From: Hydnum rufescens UP504
Lineage: Eukaryota > Basidiomycota > Agaricomycetes > Cantharellales > Hydnaceae
Assembly: GCA_014904985.1 (NCBI GenBank)
Contig: MU128977.1
Span: forward strand, 118,072-182,071
DNA length: 64,000 nucleotides
Reading direction: 5' to 3'
Shown here one piece after another: positions 20,458 to 31,592 of this stretch (positions are counted from its first letter, which is position 1; each line of letters begins with the position of its first letter). The notes under the pieces were generated by a model. The model was given only the letters and a program-made list of their open reading frames with translations. It had not been told where the DNA came from and searched no databases. Both the position numbers and the translations under genes were made by a program.

Positions 20458-21087
20458 TGTCAGGGTTTGTCTCTTACTCCAGTCCACTCCGGTCCACTCT
20501 CCACTCTCTCTCCACTCCGGTCCACTCCGGTCCACTCCAATCCACTCCGGATCACTCCGGTCCTTGTCCACCACTCCAGTCCAGTTCTCCGCTTATTCCT
20601 TCGCCCAAGTCCACTTTGCTTCCGGCTGATTCCGGTTTGACTCCAATCCAACCCTATCTTGGTTTCATTCCCTTTCATTTCCCATTGCTTCTTGGTTTGC
20701 CCCTGGCCAAGTTCCTGTTCCTGTTCCTGTTCCTGTTCCCGTCCCCCTTGTAACCACCCACAGTTTAGCGATCACTCCCCCATAGTATAGTCATCATGTA
20801 TAAGTGTTGAGAGCGAAGTCCAGAGACCCAGCTTTGGTCTCTCAGGATTTCCGCTGTTACTCCGGACTACAGCTCCAAGTATTATCCAGTCGACTCCACA
20901 AGCTTAAGGACGCTGTGCTCATTTCCGCCTAGTCCCTTCCGGGCTGCTGGACCGCTCTCCGACATCCCTAACCTCCTTGTCTCATTCTTCCCGGTTCTTC
21001 CGGACTTAGCTGGACTTACACTGGACTTAGCCGGAATTATTTGTGTTTACATTTGTTTGGTGCCCTCGTCACAGTGTGGCCCTGACA
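20458..21087 (+). repeat. Gypsy 5' LTR
   Basis: 630 bp with a TCCACTCCGG-type tandem tract near its start and (TTCCTG)n at about 20713. It lacks the roughly 66-bp duplication found in the 3' LTR. Confidence 0.92.
20797..20840 (+). promoter_or_regulatory. LTR promoter and start of R region
   Basis: TGTATAAG (TATA at 20799) is 31 bp upstream of AGCTTTGGTCT at 20830-20840. That 11-mer is the exact reverse complement of the primer site at 21090-21100, so transcription probably starts at 20830. The start is inferred from these two signals. Confidence 0.7.
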
Positions 21088-21089
21088 GA

Positions 21090-21100
21090 AGACCAAAGCT
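21090..21100 (+). promoter_or_regulatory. Self-priming primer binding site
   Basis: AGACCAAAGCT, 2 nt after the 5' LTR, pairs over exactly 11 nt with the presumed 5' end of the element's own RNA. Tf1 of fission yeast primes in this way with its first 11 nt, without a tRNA. Confidence 0.75.
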
Positions 21101-21165
21101 CTCTCACAAGCCCACCATCTGGATTGCTTAGTATCGCCGATTTCCCTCCCACTCCTCATTCCGAA

Positions 21166-22130
21166 ATGTCCGACAGTGCTCCAGTAGCCATTACCGCCGA
21201 CCACCTCCAACACCTCCTCACCCAACTCCAACAACAAAATGCCGCCCTCCGTGAGGAGCTGGACGACATGCAGAACCAAGGGACACATGTTGCTGGCTTT
21301 GTGTCAGCTGCAGTCCAGCAGACACTCCAGCAGCACCCTCCGCCTACCCAGTCTGCTCGTGAGGCCAAGGGAGCTGACCCTGAACCATTCTCTGGTGATC
21401 GGAAGAAAACGGAGAGTTTCCTATGCTCCATCCGGCTGAACATTGCCCTCCAACCTAGAGTCTATCCGACAGAGTTGCACAAAATCCTGTACACACTCTC
21501 CTGGATGAAGGATGGAACTGCCGGAGCATGGGTGGAAAGTCTCTCCACCTCCTTCCTAGATCCGGAAATCCACAATCCATATGAGACCTTTGAAGGGTTC
21601 CAGGTTGCCTTTGAAAGTGCTTTGGAGAACTGGACCAGGAGTTCACTGCACGATCCCAACTCCAGAATCTGAAACAAGGGAAGATGTCTGCGGAGGAATA
21701 CACTGCGCACTTTGACACCTTGGCAGGACGAACCGGATTCGGAGAGGAAGCGTTGATTGATGCGTATCAGCGGGGCCTCAACGAAAGGCTGTTGGAAAAA
21801 ATGCACCTCAGTGATCTGCTGGAGACACTCGGAGGATGGCAGGACACAGCACAGCGTCTGGATAACCTATATCTCCGGTTCCGACAAGCCACATCCGGTA
21901 CAACCCCATACACTCCGAGAAACCCCCCGACATCCACAGAGAAACCCCGGACAGCAGCACCCATCACTCCTAGACCGACCACACTCCCTCCTGCACTGAC
22001 ACCCTCCTCATCAACTTCATTCACTCCCATGGATGTAGACTCGACTCGGAAATGAGAGGCACGACAGTGTTATAACTGTCAAGAGTTGGGACACATCTCT
22101 CGTGACTGTCCCCACCCGCGGAAGCCACAA
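21166..22130 (+). pseudogene. Gypsy Gag
   Basis: ATG at 21166 (MSDSAPVAITADHLQHLL) opens a coiled, Gln-rich N-terminus, then the Gag core (DPEPFSGDRKKTESFL ... WVESLSTSF). A frameshift near 21640 moves the rest (QGKMSAEEYTAHFDTLAGR ... ) to another frame, ending in TGA at 22053 where CGA is likely ancestral. The knuckle QCYNCQELGHISRDCP follows directly. Confidence 0.88.
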
Positions 22131-22332
22131 CAATTCATCCGCACCACAGGAAGACATTGGAGCAATCATCTGCGAGGAGTTACGGAAACTGTTCCCAGCT
22201 CCGAAGAATGCCTCAGAAGCTCAGGGATCGCCTCCGCAGGATTTTCCCAATGGTCAGCAGTGAAGGATGCGTCCTGCCTGACCAACAGATTCTCCTCTCT
22301 CGAAAACTGTACATACAGGAGTTGGAAATGAC

Positions 22333-22647
22333 ATGTTTTTCTCCGACGATGAGAGTGACGAATCTGAAAGCGTATCAACTGAGGTTGACCCTGTCTACAA
22401 CCCCCCCCCTTCTATCCGCCTCCTTTCCGAAGACCCCAGACGAGCCACAGAGATCAAGGTGAAAATCCAATCACCGCAGACTGGAGCGATCTGTGCCGGA
22501 AAGGCCCTACTGGACTCCGGAGCCACCGGAATGTTCATGGACCCGACCTTCGCAAAGGAAAATGGTCTAGACATACGACCCCTTGCATGCCCGATCCCAG
22601 TCTACAATGTTGATGGAACACTGAATGAAATGGGGTCTGTCCGATGA
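22333..22647 (+). pseudogene. Gypsy protease
   Basis: ALLDSGATGMFMD is the intact DSG active site of the aspartic protease. The frame ends at TGA (22645-22647), but the domain goes on in the next frame (FSVIGLGKTKLIIGHTWL). Confidence 0.85.
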
Positions 22648-22934
22648 AGAGGTTGAGGTCATCCTCCGAATCAATGATCACTCCGAGCGGGTAGTGTTCT
22701 CTGTGATCGGACTGGGGAAAACCAAGCTGATCATAGGGCACACATGGCTTCACCATCACAACCCGGAGATTGACTGGACAACCGGGGTAGTCACACTGAC
22801 CTGGTGCCCATCTGACTGTCATGTAGTGATCCAGAAGATGCGGAACTGCAGAGCGTCGGCGAGGGAGAATCTCCAGGAAGACACTGGAAGAACCCCGGAC
22901 AACACTGGAAGAACCCCGGACACCTCCCACCCCT

Positions 22935-25709
22935 ATGGAGGATGATGCTGACGACATTAATGAGTCCCTGACACTGGAAAAAGGAGATGCCATCTTTGCA
23001 GCTTACTTCCCCAGTGACACTGAGCACTCCGAGATTGTCCGAGCAACAAGCACCCCTTCCCAGAGGCTGGCAGAGGCTGCAAAAGCCAAAGCAAATGAGC
23101 CAGTGAAGACGTTTGAGGAGCTTGTCCCGGAGGAATTCCGTGACTTCCGAGATGTGTTTTCCAAGGACTCCTTTGATCAGCTCCCTGGCCAGAAACCATG
23201 GGATCACCATATCGAGTTTAACAAGGGAGCCCAGCTGCCTCCCCCAGCCAAACTCTTCCCACTCTCCCCAGCAGAGCAAAAGGAACTCGATGACTTCCTG
23301 AAGGAAAACCTGGCCTCCGGTCGGATCCGCCCTTCCAAATCCCCTATGGCTGCCCCAGTGTTCTTTGTGAAGAAAAAAGATGGAGGTTTTCGGCTAGTCC
23401 AGGACTACCGGAAACTCAATGACATCACGGTCAAGAATGCATACCCCTTACCTCTGATCTCTGATGTCATTGACCGACTCTGAGGAGCCAAAGTGTTTGG
23501 GAAACTGGACTTGCGGTGGGGCTTCCAGAATATCCGGATGGCAGACGGAGAAGAATGGAAAGTGGCTTTCCAGACTAACCGAGGACTGTTTGAACCCTTG
23601 GTCATGTTCTTTGGACTTTGCAACTCTCCGGGTACCTTCCAGAACATGATCAATGATGTCCTCCGGGAATGGATCGACAATGGAGTGTGCATCGTGTATC
23701 TGGATGACATCCTAAGCTTTGCCAAGACCCGGGAGGAGTACGTCCGCAGTGTCCGAGGGATCCTGCAGACACTCCGGGAGAACAACCTCTTCTTGAAACC
23801 CGAGAAGTGTGAGTTCTTCCGGGACCGGATTGAGTATCTAGGGATGGTGTTCACCCCGGATCATGTGGAGATGGACCCTATCAAGGTTGCAGGTGTAATG
23901 GAATGGCCAGAACCCAAGAACCTGAAGGAGACGCAGTCATTCCTTGGATTCATCAACTTCTACTGCCGGTTCATCCAGGATTTCGCTAAGGTTGCCAGAC
24001 CTTTGAATGATCTCACCCGGAAGGACACCCCCTTCCAATGGGCCGATGCCGAACGTAATGCCTTCGTCAAACTGAAATCCCTTGTCACCTCCGCACCGAT
24101 CCTAGTCTTTCCCTCTGAATCCGGATGCTTCCGAGTGGAAGCCGATGCCTCCGGATATGCAACCGGAGCAGTACTCTCACAGCTCCAAGAGGATGGAAAG
24201 TGGCACCCAGTAGGTTTCCTATCGAAAAGTCTGTCAGAGGCTGAGAGGAATTATGACATCTATGACAAGGAGCTCATGGCCATTATCCGAGCTCTGGAGG
24301 CATGGAGACATTACCTAGAGGGCTCTCCACATCCGATTGAGATCTTGACGGACCACCAGAACCTTCAGTACTTCCGGACTGCACAGAAGCTGAATCGGAG
24401 ACAAGCCCGCTGGAATATTTTCCTTTCCCGGTTCAACTTCACCCTCCAGCACCGCTCCGGATCACAGTCCGGGAAACCGGATGCTCTTTCACGGCGCCCA
24501 GACCATCCGCGAGGAGACTCCGATAACTCCGATGTAGTCCTACTGAAGCCGACTGCTTTCCAGTCCCGTGCCCTAGACACCACAGAGGTTGTCGCAGTGG
24601 AAGGACCTAGTCGGAGCTTGATGGCTCGGATCAAAAGGGCCACGGAGATTGATGACAAAGTAGTCCAGATCATCAAGGAGTTAAACGGAGATGGCCCGAA
24701 GGCTCACCTGAAAGATTGGGAACTCCAAGGGTCTCTGGTCCTTTTCCGTGGACGTGTCTATGTTCCACTGGACTCCAAACTCCGTCATGACCTAGTCCGT
24801 GAACACCACGACACCCCAACCACAGGCCACCCCGGACGATGGAAGACATACGAACTTGTGTCTCGCCACTACTGGTGGCCAGGGATGTCACGGTATGTCG
24901 CAACCTATGTCTCCACCTGTGACACCTGCAATCGGACCAAAACCTTCCCATCCAAACCGTCCGGAACTCTCCACCCTAATCCGGTTCCAGACCGCCGATG
25001 GCAAGTCATATCAGTGGACATGATCACGGAGCTCCCAGAGTCACATGGATTTGACAGTGTGATGATCGTCGTCGACCGACTCTCCAAACGGATTCATGTG
25101 ATGCCCACAATGACCACAGTGGACTCCGCCGGAGTCGCCCGCCTTTTCCGAGACAATGTCTGGAGGCACCATGGCCTTCCAGAGACCATCATCAGCGATC
25201 GGGGCACCACATTCACCTCGAAGTTCATGAAGGAACTCAATTCACTCCTTGGAGTTAAAACCAACTTCTCCACAGCATTCCACCCCCAGACAGACGGACA
25301 GATGGAGCGAGTCAATCAGGAGATCGAGCAGTACCTCCGGATCTTTGTCAACCACAGACAAAATGATTGGGCAGACTGGCTCCCTATGGCGGAGTTTGCA
25401 TACAATAACCGGATTCACTCCTCCACCCGGGAAACCCCATTCCGCCTTGACTCTGGCCAAGATCCTCGCCTCGGTACTGAACCAATCCGCCCGGAGTTGT
25501 CGAAGCAGCCACGGACTTTGTCACACGGATGCAGAAAACCTCTGAGGAAGCCCAGTCCGCTCTCCGCCAAGCAGCCGAGGACATGGCTCGTCACTATGAT
25601 GCACACCGGACAGAAGCCCCAGAGTATGCAGTCGGAGACTCAGTATGGCTGGATGCTCACAACATTTCCATTGACCGCCCAGCCCGGAAACTCTCGGACA
25701 AGTGGTTAG
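22935..25709 (+). pseudogene. Gypsy RT-RNase H-integrase
   Basis: [22 protein letters not shown], then a TGA at 23481 splits it; 738 codons remain open from 23493 with KLDLRWGFQNIRM and catalytic YLDDIL. RNase H: VEADASGYATGAVL. Integrase: an HHCC zinc site (HHDTPTTGHPGRWKTYELVSR ... CDTCNRTK broken up by the usual spacing) and the catalytic D (SVDMI), D (ISDRGTTF), E (GQMERVNQEIE). A frameshift near 25490 separates the tail. All catalytic residues are kept, so the loss of function is recent. Confidence 0.92.
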
Positions 25710-26155
25710 GCCCATACAAAGTGGACAAGGTGATCTCCCGCTCTGCTATCCGGCTCAAACTTCCCCCCTCCATGCGAGTCCACCCGGTGTTCCATGTCTC
25801 GAAACTCCGCCCTTTCCGGCCTGACCCAATTATGGATCGTGTTGCACATCCTCCGCCTCCTCCTATCCTCCATGGTGGTGAGGAGGAGTATGAGGTGGAA
25901 CGGATTGAAAACTCCCGCTATTTCCGAGGCCGACTCCAGTACTTGGTGAAATGGAAAGGCTACCCACCCTCGGAGAACCAATGGCTTCCAGAGACCAATC
26001 TAGGTAATGCCCCGGAAGTCATCACGGAGTTCCACCTTGCTCATCCGGAAGCTCCACGGCGGATCAGCGCCATTGACTTCTCCTCCATTGGGTTCCGGAC
26101 ATGTCCACTCCTAACCGAACCCCCTGCAGACCTCCCCGACTGGTCAACCCATTGA
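25529..26155 (+). pseudogene. Gypsy integrase tail with chromodomain
   Basis: GDSVWLDAHNI and FHVSKLRPF mark the integrase C-terminus; YEVERIENSRYFRGRLQYL and VKWKGYPPSENQW form a chromodomain, which in chromoviruses directs integration to modified histones. It continues the previous entry in a shifted frame. Confidence 0.9.
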
Positions 26156-26191
26156 TCCCTGCTCCTCCGGCCAATCGGGACGATCGGCCCT

Positions 26192-26202
26192 AAGAGGGGG
26201 GA
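26192..26202 (+). promoter_or_regulatory. Gypsy polypurine tract
   Basis: AAGAGGGGGGA abuts the 3' LTR. Confidence 0.75.
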
Positions 26203-26865
26203 TGTCAGGGTTTGTCCCTGTACCCCGTCCACTCCGGTCCACTCCCATCAGATCACTCCGGTCCTTGTCCACCCACCTCCAGTCCAGTTCTCCACTTAGT
26301 TCCTTCACCCAAGTCCACTTTGCTTCCGGCTTGATTCCAGTTTGACTCCAATCCAACCCTATCTTGGTTTCATTCCCTTTCATTTCCCATTGCTTCCGGT
26401 TTCCCCCGGCCGAGTTCCTGTTCCTGTTCCTGTTCCTGTTCCTGTTCCCGTCCCCTTGTAACCACCCACAGTTTAGCAATCACTCCCCGTAGTATAGTCA
26501 TCATGTATAAGTAGCTGAGAGCGAAGTCCGAGGACCCAGCTTTGGTCTCTCAGGATTTCTGCTGTTACTCCGGACTACAGGTCAGCCTTCATGTATTCTG
26601 TCATATTACATAATCTCAGGATTTCCACTGTTACTCCGGACTACAGCTCCGAGTATTATCCAGTCAACTCCATGAGCTTAAGGACTGCTGTGCTCATTTC
26701 CGCCTAGTCCCTTCCAGGCTGCTGGACCACTCCTCCGACATCCCTAACCTCCTTATCTCATTCTTGCCCGGATTCTTGCGGACTTAGCCGGACTTACACC
26801 AGACTTAGCCGGAATTATTTGTGTTTACATTTGTTTGGTGCCCTCATCGCAGCATGGCCCTGACA
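26203..26865 (+). repeat. Gypsy 3' LTR
   Basis: 663 bp. Shorter pyrimidine tract than the 5' LTR but with a tandem duplication (about 66 bp) around CTCAGGATTTC...GGACTACAG. The 11-mer AGCTTTGGTCT is at 26538-26548. Confidence 0.92.
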
Positions 26866-28031
26866 GCAGGCATGGATCTGATATCAGGCCACTAGTGTAA
26901 TATGTATATGGGGAGCTCATATACCAAATATCAGCCTAACCAGACTCCATTTAGGCATTGCTCCACATCATCCCCCCCTAACTCACAATTTCCTCCCCAG
27001 GGCCTTCCATCCATACCATTACCCTGAAAATTCACAGTTGGCTCATCCAAACACATTCATAACATCCCTCAAAATTTCAGATTTCTTACTGCAATGTGAG
27101 ACCTTGCAGAATATTTTCAAGTTTCACTGTAATACACCCTCCAGTGGGGGCACTTCCAGAGCTCCAATGACTCTGATTTTTTGTAGGCCACACCTGGTCA
27201 CCATTTGAGGCTCAGGTGCAAAATTTCAGGCCATTCCAAGCACTTCTGGCATTGGTCACATGACCCAGATCTTCCCCTCCCCCTGCTTCACTCAGTGATC
27301 CAATTTGCATGGACTTTGTGGCCATTTGTAGTAGTAGTGGGTGACACCCCATGATTCCAATTTGAAGACATTCCATGGAATATTCATTGAGTTATTCAAG
27401 AAACATTCCAGATCAATTCAATTTAAGGTCAGAACCACAGTATTTCCACTAAATACCGTAGTTCTGACCTCAAATTGAATTGATCTGGAATGTTTCTTGA
27501 ATAACTCAATGAATATTCCATGGAATGTCTTCAAATTGGAATCATGGGGTGTCACCCACTACTACTACAAATGGCCACAAAGTCCATGCAAATTGGATCA
27601 CTGAGTGAAGCAGGGGGAGGGGAAGATCTGGGTCATGTGACCAATGCCAGAAGTGCTTGGAATGGCCTGAAATTTTGCACCTGAGCCTCAAATGGTGACC
27701 AGGTGTGGCCTACAAAAAATCAGAGTCATTGGAGCTCTGGAAGTGCCCCCACTGGAGGGTGTATTACAGTGAAACTTGAAAATATTCTGCAAGGTCTCAC
27801 ATTGCAGTAAGAAATCTGAAATTTTGAGGGATGTTATGAATGTGTTTGGATGAGCCAACTGTGAATTTTCAGGGTAATGGTATGGATGGAAGGCCCTGGG
27901 GAGGAAATTGTGAGTTAGGGGGGGATGATGTGGAGCAATGCCTAAATGGAGTCTGGTTAGGCTGATATTTGGTATATGAGCTCCCCATATACATATTACA
28001 CTAGTGGCCTGATATCAGATCCATGCCTGCT
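26865..28031. repeat. 1,167-bp near-perfect palindrome
   Basis: Arms 26865-27445 and 27451-28031 (581 bp each) pair about the spacer CCACT with no net indel and a few mismatches near the centre (for example AAGGTCAGAACC against GAGGTCAGAACT). Outer ends read AGCAGGCATGG / CCATGCCTGCT. It abuts the last base of the gypsy 3' LTR. No coding potential was seen. It could be a fold-back transposon or an inverted duplication from repair. Confidence 0.92.
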
Positions 28032-28258
28032 CTACATCTTGTGTAATTCACTTTTGATTATCCTTCCCCTCCCCTCAATTTCAGCCACTTCCACACATCC
28101 AATTCATTCCATTTTTGGATATAGTCTGTATCAAAATATTACAGGTCAATTCCACCTATTTTGGGCCCAGTGTGGGGTGATCTACATTTATGGTGGGGTT
28201 GTTCCTCTTTTCTGCCTGCCAAAGGAGTTGAATGTCTCAAACTCAACTGATCTGGCTG

Positions 28259-28505
28259 ATCTTTGGCATACATTTAGTCCATTATATGACTATACTCTGT
28301 GTAAAATTTCAAGTTCATATCTTGACTGTAGGGGGAGTAAATCAATTTTCAATGTCAAAACTTGTTTGGCCCATATCTCCATAAGTAATGCATGGATTGG
28401 GCTGGAATTTTGATATTATTTGCGTACCAATGGCCTCTTAACAGGTGCCCAATTTCAGACATGTCCACCCAGCGCTTATTTTCTGGAAACTTCCAGTGGT
28501 TCCAG
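28259..28505 (+). repeat. Direct repeat, copy 1
   Basis: Contains TTTGGCCCATATCTCCATAA and GTAATGCATGGATTGGGCTG, repeated at 28552-28800. Confidence 0.75.
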
Positions 28506-28551
28506 TCCTCCCTGCCCAGTTCCCCCTCTTTAAGTGCATGGATTGGGCTGA

Positions 28552-28800
28552 TTTTTGGCACATGATTACTTTATAATGACTTCATACTCTGTGTAAATTT
28601 TCAAGTCCCCAGCTATTTTATAGGGGGAGGAAATCAATTTTTAATGTCCAAACATGTTTGGCCCATATCTCCATAAGTAATGCATGGATTGGGCTGAAAT
28701 TTTGATATGATTTGCGTCCTAATGGTCTCTAATCATGTGCCAAATTTCAGACACGTCCGCCCAGCGGTTATTTTCCGGCAATTTCTGGTGGTTCCAGTGC
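28552..28800 (+). repeat. Direct repeat, copy 2
   Basis: Second copy of the unit at 28259, offset about 292 bp and moderately diverged. Unidentified repeat. Confidence 0.75.
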
Positions 28801-29269
28801 TGTTTTTACTGTTCTCATTGTTTCAGGCACTAACCAGTGGCCCTGGGCCTGGTTTTTTCACTGTATCAGGGTCCCTAGAGGTCCATCCATCCATCCCAGG
28901 CACCACCCCCTGGTCCTGGGCCCCCATTGGGCTGGATGGGGAAAATTTTCTTGGATGTAGTTCATTTAATTTCCGCATTTAGGCTTTTTTTTCAATAGGA
29001 ATCAGTGTATTATGTAACTGGATATTATCCAAGGTTATTATGGGATATTATCTAATGCACCCTTCCTTATTGGGCTATCTAATTACCGCATTTAGGGATA
29101 TTAATATTATAAAATATATATTATTTAACTGGAATAATAATAATAGCCTGGATGCAAAAGGTTTAATGAAATGGGGTTACTGTAGCTTGTTGCAACAAAG
29201 TTACTGGGTATTGATGCAACCCTTCCAAGGTAAGTTACCGTGTTTGTTGCAAAATATTTACAGCATGGG
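28801..29269. other. No gene seen
   Basis: AT-rich with short inverted motifs. A possible intron-like GTAAGT...TTACAG (29229-29273) precedes the next element. Its left terminus was searched for here without success. Confidence 0.35.
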
Positions 29270-29407
29270 CTGCAATCCCCCTCCCCCGGACTCGAATCCT
29301 GCGAACAATGACCTGCGAATGACCTCATGCCAAACAAGACCCCCGCACATGACAAAAACCACACCCAATGAAGACATGAAATGACGCAATGCTGAGAACC
29401 CACACAA

Positions 29408-29548
29408 ACCACACCTGCCGAAGCAGGTGTGGTAATTTTTTAAGGTATGTATTTCAAGCTAGAAGTACAATTGCGCAAAAGGAGCAGCACAGGCTGCTCC
29501 TTTTGCATGGCTTTTCTTTTTTCACTAACCTACTGTTTATTATTCTAG
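29408..29548 (+). other. Isolated unit: hairpins A and B with intron signals
   Basis: A 29408-29433 (perfect 11-bp arms, CCTGC/GCAGG version). Intron-like 29445-29548 (104 nt): TAAG|GTATGT ... CACTAACC ... TTCTAG|GTA. B 29475-29506, perfect 14-bp arms, GGAGC/GCTCC version, loop ACAG. Confidence 0.8.
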
Positions 29549-30222
29549 GTATTCTTCTGACCCCATGGCCTGCACCTACCTCCAACCAATCCCCCTCCCC
29601 CTGTGAACACGATCCACCCTCCGCTATAGAAGAAGGATTGGGAGCTCCAATGACTGTCAAATCAAACTCTGGTTCTGGGATCAATGGATATTTGCATTTT
29701 CTGATACTGGATGTTTTTATCTTCCACACCACCAATCTGCCGACCAAAAACCCACAACCCCGCTGAACAAAAACCTGGAACCCCACTGAACATAAACAGC
29801 AACCCCCCATTGAATACCAGGGGAGGGAGGGAGGGGGGATAAGCTGTATAATAGTATAATAATAATACATGAATAATTATGTGTTATAATCCGGGGGGCA
29901 GGGGGATGAATCTATATAATACATGTATTATAGTATAATAATAATAATAAATGAATAATTATGTGTAATAATGAGAACAAACAGTAATAAATAAACAATC
30001 CCAATTGCCGATAAGCCAGTATAGCCCACTCACCCATTCAAGGCACCAAGCCCACCCAAAGATATCCATCTGTCTCTGCTGACATGGTTATTTGATCCCC
30101 CCCCAATACTATATTTGCCAGCTCCCCTGCTGCACTTGAAGGTGGGAGGCAGGGGCCCCAGGGGCCCCTGTGTCAGGGTCCAAAATCACCCCTGGAGGCC
30201 CCAGGGCCCCCGCCTAAAAACA

Positions 30223-30292
30223 TCTAGTTAGACTATTTAAATGCAAGGCTCATTGTATCTAACTAGATGTACATTTGTGGCTGACTGGGTTG
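30223..30292 (-). repeat. Right terminal repeat of the related element
   Basis: Begins TCTAGTTAGACTATTTAAAT and ends GTGGCTGACTGGGTTG, matching 12720-12789. Confidence 0.8.
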
Positions 30293-30299
30293 GGGATGG

Positions 30300-31592
30300 G
30301 CTGTACTTGTTGCCTCATTCAAGTGAAGTATGAATGGTCTCATGTAATTGGGATGAGAGGCAAGCAGGGTTGGGTTCTGTAGGCTCCACATATTCTTTTA
30401 GGGGAGTAGCCACCCTTCTTGAGGTGTCCACCCTGTAGGACAGGGGTGAATTCCTGAAAGATGAGGGGGCTCCTAAAGATGCAATAGGTGGTTGACAGTT
30501 ACTGTTATGAACATTCAAGTCAAGCATGTTTGGATCTGTGAGAATGTCGTGAGGCCTAGGGTGAAGCAACCTTGAGTCATAGGTGATCTTTGTGGGACTG
30601 TGTCAGGGTTTGTCCCTTACTCTGGTCCACTCTGGTCCACTCCGGATCACTCCGGTCCTTGTCCACCCACCTCCAGTCCAGTTCTCCGCTTAGTTCCTTT
30701 GCCCAAGTCCACTTTGCTTCCAGTTTGACTCCGATCCAACCCTATCTTGGTTTCATTTCCCTTTCATTTCCCATTGCTTCCAGTTGGTCCCCTGGCTGAG
30801 TTCCTGTTCCTGTTCCTGTCCCCCTTGTAACCACCCACAGTTTAGCAATCACTCCCCTGTAGTATAGTCATCATGTATAAGTAGTCTGAGAGCGAAGTCC
30901 AGAGACCCCAGCTTTGGTCTCTCAGGATTTCTGCTGTTACTCCGGACTACAGCTCCGAGTATTATCCAGTCGACTCCATGAGCTTAAGGACCGCTGTGCT
31001 CATTTCTGCCTAGTCCCTTCCAGGCTGCTGGACCGCTCCTCTGACATCCCTAACCTCCTTATCTCATTCTTGCCTGGATTCTTGTGGACTTAGCCGGACT
31101 TACACCAGACTTAGCCGGAATTATTTGTGTTTACATTTGTTTGGTGCCCTCATCGCAGCATGGCCCTGACAGACTGGGATCACCATATTTTTTAGGGGAA
31201 GTGGTCACCCTTCTTGAGGTGTCCACCCTGCAAAGCAAGGGGTTAGGCAGCTGATTCCCATAAGTGCATGAGGATGTTAGAGGTTGAGCTGTTGAGGGTC
31301 TAGAGGTACTCTTGCAAACATTCAGATCATGAATAACTGCATCTGGAGGTGTGCAAAAGGAGGAAGAGGGTGCCAAGTTCAAACCATGGGCTGTCCTGTA
31401 GGGACCTGCCAATGGAGTTCTTACACACTCCACCAGTGTTAATCCAGTAGTATCCAAATTAAGGAGTGGGGAGGAACTGGAAGATGGAGGAGGTTCTGGA
31501 TCCAAGGGAATAGTCCAGTCTGTGGGACTAAGGCCATTCTGTCTAGCCTGACTGGCTAGAAGTTCCTGAAGGGTTGGGGGTTCTATACCCAC
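30300..31592 (-). pseudogene. Retroelement Gag-like relic split by a solo LTR
   Basis: From 31592 the minus strand reads MGIEPPTLQELLASQ with Pro/Ser-rich sequence to 31180; after the solo LTR (30601-31171) it continues to about 30315. The phrase RVDTSRRV(T/A)T(S)PKKY / RVDTSRRVATPLKEY occurs on both sides, an internal repeat. There is no recognisable domain; the Gag call rests on style and context. Confidence 0.45.
30601..31171 (+). repeat. Solo LTR of the chromovirus family
   Basis: 571 bp, TGTCAGGG...CCCTGACA, flanked by the exact TSD GACTG (30596-30600, 31172-31176). It lacks the 66-bp duplication. AGCTTTGGTCT at 30910-30920 is kept. Produced by LTR-LTR recombination. Confidence 0.93.

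Larger units (their letters stand above)
20458..26865 (+). mobile_element. Ty3/gypsy chromovirus, nearly complete
   Basis: LTRs (20458-21087; 26203-26865) begin TGTCAGGG and end CCCTGACA. Domains run Gag, protease, RT, RNase H, integrase and chromodomain on the plus strand. It still holds many CpG, so it is younger than its neighbours, but in-frame TGA codons (about 22053, 23481) and frameshifts (about 21640, 25490) disable it. The flanking pentamers GCTAC (20453-20457) and GCAGG (26866-26870) do not match. Confidence 0.93.
29270..30292 (+). mobile_element. Relative of the 4,774-bp element (right half only)
   Basis: One complete hairpin/intron unit (29408-29548), a segment resembling gypsy Gag DNA (about 29610-29740), the CCGATAAGCC...TAGCCC stretch, a GGGGCCCC cluster (30148-30215) and a 70-bp terminal repeat (30223-30292), in the same order as the right half of 8016-12789. 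No left end or TSD was identified, so it is truncated or rearranged. Confidence 0.7.

Noticed and set aside
26866..26870. GCAGG as TSD of the chromovirus
   Set aside because: The 5' flank reads GCTAC; only the first two bases agree.
28866..28945. Left end of the related hAT-like element
   Set aside because: A GC-rich stretch and a CATTTA-containing motif are present, but the TCTAA...TAGA signature and an octamer matching 30293-30300 were not found.
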